This document shows, piece by piece, positions 1 to 3,974 of a DNA stretch of 5,602 nucleotides (its first letter is position 1; each line of letters begins with the position of its first letter). This stretch comes from Candidatus Pygmaiobacter gallistercoris (GTDB lineage Bacteria > Bacillota > Clostridia > Oscillospirales > Ruminococcaceae), in NCBI GenBank assembly GCA_019113125.1, contig DXIA01000109.1, positions 1 to 5,602 of the forward strand, in the 5' to 3' direction. The notes beneath the pieces are model-generated. The model was given only the letters and a program-made list of their open reading frames with translations. It searched no databases and was not told the DNA's origin. The position numbers were made by a program, and so were the translations under genes.

Positions 1-29
1 CCCCAGAATTTTGGATGGAGAAAGTGCGA

Positions 30-70
30 AGAGCGGCCCCTCAAGCCTTGGTGGCTTGGGGGGCCGCTCT
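30..70. repeat. Long inverted repeat (18-bp stem), possible terminator
   Basis: Positions 30-47 pair with 53-70 (AGAGCGGCCCC against GGGGCCGCTCT, continuing inward to AAGCC/GGCTT) around a 5-nt loop at 48-52, with a single G-T wobble at 41/59. It lies about 85 bp past the stop of the minus-strand TraX-family gene, where a terminator would be expected. Neither side carries a convincing T-run, so intrinsic termination is not proven. It may serve as an RNA 3'-end stabiliser, or as a terminator shared with a gene left of the window. Confidence 0.5.
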
Positions 71-96
71 GAGTGCTTTCTACGCCAAAAGTCTAC

Positions 97-124
97 GGCA
101 GAACCGTTGTTTTCTTATTCTGCC
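97..124. repeat. Short inverted repeat downstream of the TraX-family gene
   Basis: GGCAGAA at 97-103 pairs with TTCTGCC at 118-124, with a 14-nt loop. It sits about 30 bp past the stop of the minus-strand gene. On the plus strand it is followed by a short T-rich patch (130-133), which suggests a weak plus-strand terminator for something left of the window. The stem is short and the loop long, so this is tentative. Apart from this and the larger hairpin at 30-70, I see nothing in 1-152. Confidence 0.25.
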
Positions 125-152
125 ACACCTTTTTACCGTCCTTTTTTTGTGC

Positions 153-875
153 TCAGAAAAGGAAGAGATCGATGAGGGCAAGGTGCAGCGGGTAGTAGAG
201 ATATTCGAGAAACTGCACCCCGCGCCCAGGGCGGCGCCGTCTGCCGTTGCAGCGGAAGATCAGCGGCAGTGCGAGCAGGCTGCCCAGCTGGATTCCGGCC
301 TCGCAAAACAGGGTGAAGGGGTCGGCGGTGCCGATCAGCGGCAGCGCAAACCGCGCCGTATTGCAGAGGGTGAGCAGAAGAAACAGCACACCGCACAGCT
401 GCCGCTCTTGCACCAGCGAAAAGAGGACGCACCAGCCCACCGCATAGATCCCCCAGTCCCCGAACTGAGAGAAAAACAAGAGCGGGATCAGCAGCATCAC
501 CCGGACCAGCGGATCCAACGAAGAGCGGATACAGCGGAGTGCGGCGAGAGAGAGCAGCAGCGTATAGGCCGCACTGAACGGCGCGCCAAGCGGGGTACCG
601 GAGACCAGAAGGGAATAGGGAATCGCGGAGAGCAGCGCACAGCCGGCCAGCCGAAACGCATAGCGGCCCGCATGCCGGGTGTGCGCCGCGCCCTCGGCGA
701 GCAGAAAACAGAAGACCGGCATCGCGATCCGGCCTGCCAGATGCAGCAGGGCCGCCCCCAAACTGACCGTCGGAAGAAAGGCCCAGGCGAGGTGGTCGGC
801 GGTCATGGTGAGGAGTGCGATCATCCGGAGTTGATCGCAGGAAAGAGAAAACCGGGAAGATGCAAAGGGTTTGAT
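153..875 (-). CDS. TraX-family integral membrane protein
   Basis: This is a predicted multi-spanning membrane protein of about 240 residues. In numbering from the proposed start it shows the TraX-family hallmarks: LSCDQLRMIALLTMTADHL near residues 11-29, then GRIAMPVFCFLLAEG and HTRHAGRY near 48-72, LLSAIPYSLL near 81-90, and a C-terminal YYPLHLALI. There are about eight hydrophobic segments. The founding member, F-plasmid TraX, acetylates the pilin N-terminus; the role of chromosomal copies in Clostridia is unknown, and no conjugation genes are nearby. The start is unusual. The conserved LSxxQL block lies upstream of the first ATG (824), no GTG or TTG lies between the promoter and that ATG, and a good GAGGGGG ribosome binding site (884-890) is 8 nt before an ATC codon at 875-873. 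I therefore place the start at this ATC; the conservative alternative is ATG at 824 (223 aa). The gene is transcribed divergently from queT. Confidence 0.88.
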   Translation of the reverse strand: MKPFASSRFSLSCDQLRMIALLTMTADHLAWAFLPTVSLGAALLHLAGRIAMPVFCFLLAEGAAHTRHAGRYAFRLAGCALLSAIPYSLLVSGTPLGAPFSAAYTLLLSLAALRCIRSSLDPLVRVMLLIPLLFFSQFGDWGIYAVGWCVLFSLVQERQLCGVLFLLLTLCNTARFALPLIGTADPFTLFCEAGIQLGSLLALPLIFRCNGRRRRPGRGVQFLEYLYYPLHLALIDLFLF

Positions 876-883
876 GGCGATTT

Positions 884-890
884 CCCCCTC
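884..890 (-). promoter_or_regulatory. Ribosome binding site that sets the TraX-family start
   Basis: The minus strand reads GAGGGGG here, followed by an 8-nt spacer and then ATC at 875-873. No purine-rich site precedes the downstream ATG at 824, where the sequence is CAACTCCGG. The site therefore argues for an upstream, non-canonical start codon. Confidence 0.5.
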
Positions 891-921
891 TTTTTGATAA
901 ATTGCGAAAAGGACTGTCTCT

Positions 922-951
922 ATTATACACAAAGGAGCGGGTACTTGAAAA
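922..951 (-). promoter_or_regulatory. Promoter of the TraX-family gene
   Basis: The minus strand carries a perfect TATAAT -10 element (927 to 922) and a TTTTCA -35 element (951 to 946, 4 of 6 consensus), with an 18-bp spacer. Transcription would begin near 915, giving a leader of about 40 nt to the ATC at 875. The -35 element coincides with that of the divergent queT promoter. Confidence 0.65.
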
Positions 952-972
952 TCGGAATTCTTGTGGTAAAAT
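945..972 (+). promoter_or_regulatory. Promoter of queT
   Basis: TTGAAA (945-950) and TAAAAT (967-972) are separated by 16 bp, and the -10 is preceded by TGG, an extended -10 motif. The start of transcription would be near 978-980, leaving a leader of about 195 nt before the queT ATG. It is directly back to back with the promoter of the TraX-family gene. Confidence 0.65.
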
Positions 973-978
973 GGAGAA

Positions 979-1173
979 CGGCCGACTTTGGTGACTGCGG
1001 CGGAGAAGGGAACCCTGCCCTTGGGGCGCAACGCCCCCGCGTTTCCCGCAGCACAGTTTGCGGCTGTCCCTCCCCGAGACGGGGAGACAAACCCGGTGGA
1101 CCTGCGGCACCGCCGGGCTAAAATCTGCCGCCGGGCACGGGGCTGCTTTCCCCGCTGCTCAAAAGGAGTCAAG
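979..1173 (+). ncRNA. Structured 5' leader of queT, candidate preQ1 riboswitch of unassigned class
   Basis: This leader of about 195 nt lies between the promoter and the queT start and has no convincing coding content. Stems visible by eye are: CTGCGG 995-1000 with CCGCAG 1046-1051; GGGAA 1008-1012 with TTCCC 1043-1047; GGGGCG 1023-1028 with CGCCCC 1032-1037; CTCCCC 1070-1075 with GGGGAG 1081-1086; CGGTG 1094-1098 with CACCG 1108-1112; and GGGCA-CGGGG 1133-1142 with CCCCG-CTGCTC 1150-1160. CCGCA 1046-1050 can instead pair with TGCGG 1059-1063, a possible switch. queT genes in Firmicutes are commonly controlled by preQ1 riboswitches, and the class III type is reported from Faecalibacterium-like bacteria. 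I cannot reproduce that consensus from memory, so the ligand is inferred from the gene. No stem is followed by a T-run, so control would be at translation rather than termination. Confidence 0.5.
1163..1168 (+). promoter_or_regulatory. Ribosome binding site of queT
   Basis: AAGGAG lies 5 nt before the ATG at 1174 and only 2 nt after the last hairpin of the leader (ends 1160). It fixes the start at 1174 rather than at the longer in-frame TTG at 988, which would translate the structured leader. GGAG could pair with the CTCC at 1070-1073 inside the leader, giving a route to sequestration. Confidence 0.6.
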
Positions 1174-1686
1174 ATGAGTCATTCTAAAGTTCAGGTAATG
1201 GCGCGCTGCGCGATGATCGCGGCGCTCTACACGGCGGTCAGCCTGCTGCTGGCCCCCCTTTCCTACGGTGCGGTGCAGGTGCGGATCGCTGAGGCACTCA
1301 CCCTGCTGCCGGTCTTCAGCCCGGACGCCATCATTGGGGTCACGCTGGGCTGCCTGCTGACCAATCTGCTGGGGTCCTCCCCGATTGATGCGGTCTTCGG
1401 TACCCTCGCAACCCTGATCGCCGCGCTGCTGACCTGGAAACTGCGGCAAATCCGCTGGCGCTCGCTGCCGGTTGCCTCTGCGCTGATGCCAGTGCTGGTC
1501 AACGCGGTGGTGGTCGGCGCCGAGATCACCTTCTTCTTCACCGACGTGCCGGTCACCGGTGCGGTCCTCGCCTTCAATATGATCACCGTCGGCCTCGGCG
1601 AGGTGATCAGCTGCATGGTGTTGGGCCTGCTGTTGGTGCGGGGAATCGAGAAAAACCACACGCTGCGCAGCTTTTTCTGCGGCTGA
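1174..1686 (+). CDS. queT: QueT-family ECF transporter S component (queuosine precursor uptake)
   Basis: This 170-residue, highly hydrophobic protein has the size and layout of a QueT S component. These substrate-binding membrane subunits recruit a shared EcfA/EcfA'/EcfT energising module to import a queuosine precursor such as preQ1 or queuine. The N-terminal ARCAMIAALYTAVSLLLAP (residues 10-28) resembles the alanine-rich first helix of S components that contacts EcfT. YGAVQVRIAEALTLLPVF (31-48) is the diagnostic QueT block. Further membrane segments lie near 52-67, 73-88, 99-120 and 127-155. The gene stands alone: no ecfAAT genes lie beside it, as expected for a group II ECF system with a module encoded elsewhere. 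Start at ATG 1174 with AAGGAG 5 nt upstream. The long structured leader suggests riboswitch control. The precise substrate (preQ0, preQ1, queuine or queuosine) cannot be read from sequence. Confidence 0.9.
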   Translation: MSHSKVQVMARCAMIAALYTAVSLLLAPLSYGAVQVRIAEALTLLPVFSPDAIIGVTLGCLLTNLLGSSPIDAVFGTLATLIAALLTWKLRQIRWRSLPVASALMPVLVNAVVVGAEITFFFTDVPVTGAVLAFNMITVGLGEVISCMVLGLLLVRGIEKNHTLRSFFCG

Positions 1687-1733
1687 GCAGTGAGCGGTTC
1701 GCCTGCAGGGGGGCGGCGCACGGTTGTTTTGGT
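1687..1733. other. queT-marR intergenic stretch without a clear terminator
   Basis: Between the queT stop and the marR promoter I see a G-rich run (1708-1716) and a T-rich patch (1724-1735), but no stable stem in front of the T-rich patch. Some queT transcripts may therefore read through into the marR operon. Confidence 0.3.
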
Positions 1734-1763
1734 TTGCAGAACTGAGCGATTTTGTGGTATAAT
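1734..1763 (+). promoter_or_regulatory. Promoter of the marR-ABC-ABC operon
   Basis: A perfect TATAAT (1758-1763) is preceded by TGG, an extended -10 element. A poor -35 candidate, TTGCAG (1734-1739), lies 18 bp upstream, which is typical when the extended -10 carries the promoter. Transcription would start near 1770, giving a leader of about 78 nt containing two dyads. Confidence 0.75.
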
Positions 1764-1772
1764 TTTATCGTC

Positions 1773-1805
1773 GGCAAAGCCCTTCCGGTATGGAAGGGCT
1801 TTGCC
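1773..1805 (+). repeat. Perfect 14-bp stem-loop in the marR leader
   Basis: GGCAAAGCCCTTCC (1773-1786) is exactly complementary to GGAAGGGCTTTGCC (1792-1805), around the 5-nt loop GGTAT. It begins about 10 bp after the -10 box, near the predicted 5' end of the transcript. The stem resembles a terminator stem, but it is followed by TGGATC rather than a T-run in either direction. Likely roles are mRNA 5'-end protection, an attenuator with a weak tail, or a second regulator site. Confidence 0.65.
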
Positions 1806-1812
1806 TGGATCA

Positions 1813-1834
1813 AATTGTTGCGCACGCAACAATT
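1813..1834. promoter_or_regulatory. Palindromic operator, probably bound by MarR
   Basis: AATTGTTGCG (1813-1822) and CGCAACAATT (1825-1834) form a perfect 10-bp inverted repeat with a 2-bp centre, 22 bp in all. That is the size and symmetry of a site for a winged-helix dimer of the MarR type. It lies about 50 bp downstream of the -10 box and 13 bp before the marR ATG, so binding would block elongation or initiation rather than the -35. The assignment to this MarR rests on position and symmetry. Confidence 0.7.
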
Positions 1835-1847
1835 ATCGGGGGAAATC

Positions 1848-2270
1848 ATGAGACAGCATCTGATGGGAAACATCAACACCATTGCCCGCTGTGCGGCGCT
1901 CTATCGGGACAAATACCTCGAAAAGGCGGAGATCACCGGCTGGCAGGCGCCGTATCTGCCGCAGATCTGCGCCTCGCCCGGCATCACACAGGATCAGCTG
2001 GCGGCGCGGCTGCATGTCAACCGCAGCAATGTGACGAGACAGCTGGCAATGCTGGAGGAGAAAGGATTTGTCCGCCGGCGGCGCAGCGACAGTGATCGGC
2101 GCGCGGTCGAGGTCTATCCGACCCAGCGCGCGCAGGAGGCGCTGCCGCTGGTCAAACAGGCATTTGCGCGGTGGCGGGAACAGCTGTTCAGCGACCTTGC
2201 GCCCCAGGAGCGGGAGCTGCTGGAAGATTTGCTGGAGCGGCTGGCACGCAGAGCGGAGGAGATCGGATGA
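1848..2270 (+). CDS. MarR-family transcriptional regulator
   Basis: This 140-residue protein is of normal MarR length. Residues 46-70 (ITQDQLAARLHVNRSNVTRQ followed by LAMLEEKGF) form the helix-turn-helix, and residues 75-92 (VRRRRSDSDRRAVEVYPT) form the wing with the characteristic D-x-R-x-x-x-V-x-x-T pattern. The long helices at both ends (about 1-27 and 97-138) would build the dimer interface. ATG 1848 is preceded by GGGGGA (1838-1843). An in-frame TTG at 1752 would run through the promoter and operator, so it is rejected. The gene is first in an operon with two ABC half-exporters and probably represses it, its own expression included, until an effector binds. C41 lies just before the DNA-binding helices, but there is no obvious OhrR-type N-terminal redox cysteine, so a small-molecule effector is more likely. 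The effector is unknown. Confidence 0.92.
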   Translation: MRQHLMGNINTIARCAALYRDKYLEKAEITGWQAPYLPQICASPGITQDQLAARLHVNRSNVTRQLAMLEEKGFVRRRRSDSDRRAVEVYPTQRAQEALPLVKQAFARWREQLFSDLAPQERELLEDLLERLARRAEEIG

Positions 2271-3973
2271 AAACGATTGTAAAGTACATCAGGCCCAAGG
2301 CGGGCATCATTGCGTTTGAGATGACGATCAAACTGCTTGGCACTGCAATCGAACTGCTGCTGCCCTGGATGCTCTCGGTCATTCTGGAACGGTATGTTCC
2401 GGCAGAGGATCTGCAGGGCATTCTGGCCTGGGGCGGTGGAATGATGTTCTGCGCCGCACTCGCGCTCGGGTGTAATGTGGCGGCGAACCGGATCTCCTGC
2501 ACCACCTCGCGGGATATCACCCGGAAGATCCGCGGCGACCTGTTCGCCAAGGTGACCCGGCTCTCCTGCCGGCAGGAGGATGCGTTTACCACCCCCTCGC
2601 TGATCTCCCGGCTGACCAGTGATACCTATAATCTCCACCAGATGCTGGACCGCATGCAGCGGCTGGGAGTGCGCGCGCCGATCCTGCTGCTCGGCGGGAT
2701 CGCGATCACCCTCACGATGGAGCCGGTGCTCACGCTGGTGCTGATCGGTGCGCTGCCGGTGTTGGGCGTCGTGGTCTGGTTTGTCTCGACCCGGGGCATT
2801 CGGCTCTACACCCGCACCCAGCAGGCGCTGGACGGGATGATCCGCCGCGCACAGGAGAGCTTGACCGGAATCCGGGTGGTGCAGGCGCTCTCGAAAACCG
2901 AGTACGAGAGCCGCCGGTTTGACCAGGCGAATGTCGAGGTGGCACAGCGGGAATACCGGGCAGGACTGCTGATGAACCTGACCAATCCCGCGATGAACCT
3001 GACCCTCAACACCGGACTGACCCTGATGATTCTGGTCGGCGCCTACCGGGTCAATGCGGGGATCACCCCGCCGAGCACCATCATCGCTTTTCTGAGCTAC
3101 TTTACCATCATCCTCAATGCGCTGATGATGGTCTCACGCCTCTTTGTGATGTATTCCAAGGGGGTGGCGAGCGGGGCACGGATCGCACAGGTGCTCGACG
3201 CGCCGGAGGAGCCGGTCACTCAGCCAAAGAGCGAAAAGAAGAAGGAGGACGCGTTTCTCTGCTTTGACCATGTCAGCTTTGCCTATGACAAGGTGGGCAA
3301 AGATCTTGACGACATCAGCTTTTCGCTGAAAAAGGGGGAGACGCTGGGCATCATCGGCCCGACCGGCAGCGGCAAGAGCACCCTGCTCGCACTGTTGCTC
3401 CGGTTCTATGATCCGGATGCCGGACAGATCCGGATCGGCGGGCGGGATCTGCGGGAGATCGACCCGGCGCTGCTGCACAGTATCTTCGGGGTGGTATTCC
3501 AGAACGATTTTCTCTTTGCCGGAGAAATCGGGGAGAACATCGACTTTGCCCGGGCGCTCAGTGGGGAGCAGATTGCCCGGGCGGCCAAAACCGCGCAGGC
3601 GGAGTTCATCGGGCCGCGCGGTGGAATGCAGTCGGAGATCGCATCCCGCGGCGCGGATCTCAGCGGCGGGCAGAAACAGCGGCTGCTGCTCGCGCGGGCG
3701 ATGGCGGCGGATCCCGAGATCCTGCTGCTGGACGACAGCTCGAGCGCGCTGGACTACAAGACCGACGCCGCGCTGCGGGCGGCGCTGACCCGCGATTTTG
3801 CAAAGACGACCAAGATCATCGTGGCCCAGCGGGTCAGTTCGATCCGGTTTGCCGACAAGATTCTGGTGCTTGAGGACGGGAAGGCGGTGGGTTACGGCAG
3901 CCACGACCAGCTGATGCAGAGCTGTGAGAGCTACCGGGAGATCGCCGAGATCCAGATGGGGGAGGTGGAGTGA
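2267..3973 (+). CDS. ABC multidrug-type half-exporter A (degenerate ATPase subunit)
   Basis: This 568-residue half-transporter has an N-terminal membrane domain (about six helices near 12-40, 52-70, 137-153, 154-173, 243-263 and 270-292) and a C-terminal ATPase domain (about 328-568). Visible motifs are the A-loop Y340, Walker A GPTGSGKST (364-372), Q-loop Q412, a canonical signature LSGGQ (465-469), Walker B ILLLD with D490 in place of the catalytic Glu, the D-loop SALD (493-496), and Q521 in the switch position usually held by His (VAQR). These two substitutions are known from the degenerate subunit of heterodimeric exporters such as TM287, BmrC and LmrC. The start overlaps the marR stop (ATGA), with GGAGGA 6 nt upstream, so translation is probably coupled. 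The longer frame from 2171 lies inside marR and is rejected. The substrate cannot be predicted; drug or toxic-compound export is inferred from the MarR linkage. Confidence 0.95.
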   Translation: MKTIVKYIRPKAGIIAFEMTIKLLGTAIELLLPWMLSVILERYVPAEDLQGILAWGGGMMFCAALALGCNVAANRISCTTSRDITRKIRGDLFAKVTRLSCRQEDAFTTPSLISRLTSDTYNLHQMLDRMQRLGVRAPILLLGGIAITLTMEPVLTLVLIGALPVLGVVVWFVSTRGIRLYTRTQQALDGMIRRAQESLTGIRVVQALSKTEYESRRFDQANVEVAQREYRAGLLMNLTNPAMNLTLNTGLTLMILVGAYRVNAGITPPSTIIAFLSYFTIILNALMMVSRLFVMYSKGVASGARIAQVLDAPEEPVTQPKSEKKKEDAFLCFDHVSFAYDKVGKDLDDISFSLKKGETLGIIGPTGSGKSTLLALLLRFYDPDAGQIRIGGRDLREIDPALLHSIFGVVFQNDFLFAGEIGENIDFARALSGEQIARAAKTAQAEFIGPRGGMQSEIASRGADLSGGQKQRLLLARAMAADPEILLLDDSSSALDYKTDAALRAALTRDFAKTTKIIVAQRVSSIRFADKILVLEDGKAVGYGSHDQLMQSCESYREIAEIQMGEVE

Positions 3974-3974
3974 G

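Noticed and set aside
15..1121. Long plus-strand frame (368 aa, rich in Arg, Gln, Glu) opposite the TraX-family gene
   Set aside because: It is low-complexity and charged, has no recognisable family, and exactly mirrors a well-conserved membrane gene. It also runs through the divergent promoters. This is the usual antisense shadow in GC-rich DNA.
153..1172. 339-aa version of the TraX-family protein from TTG 1172
   Set aside because: The first 99 residues are non-conserved, cross the queT leader in antisense and the gene's own TATAAT box, and precede the only plausible promoter.
988..1173. N-terminal extension of QueT from an in-frame TTG at 988
   Set aside because: The extension is Arg/Pro-rich and translates the structured leader. 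The family's N-terminal motif begins right after ATG 1174, which has its own AAGGAG site.
979..1173. Cobalamin riboswitch in the queT leader
   Set aside because: AGAAGGGAAC (1004-1013) and GGACCTGC (1098-1105) resemble pieces of the cobalamin core, but the conserved stem after GGGAA and the rest of the core do not fit. T-box, TPP, FMN, SAM and THF core sequences are also absent.
1773..1834. Intrinsic terminator for queT
   Set aside because: Both dyads lie downstream of the marR promoter and neither is followed by a T-run, so they are better explained as marR leader elements.
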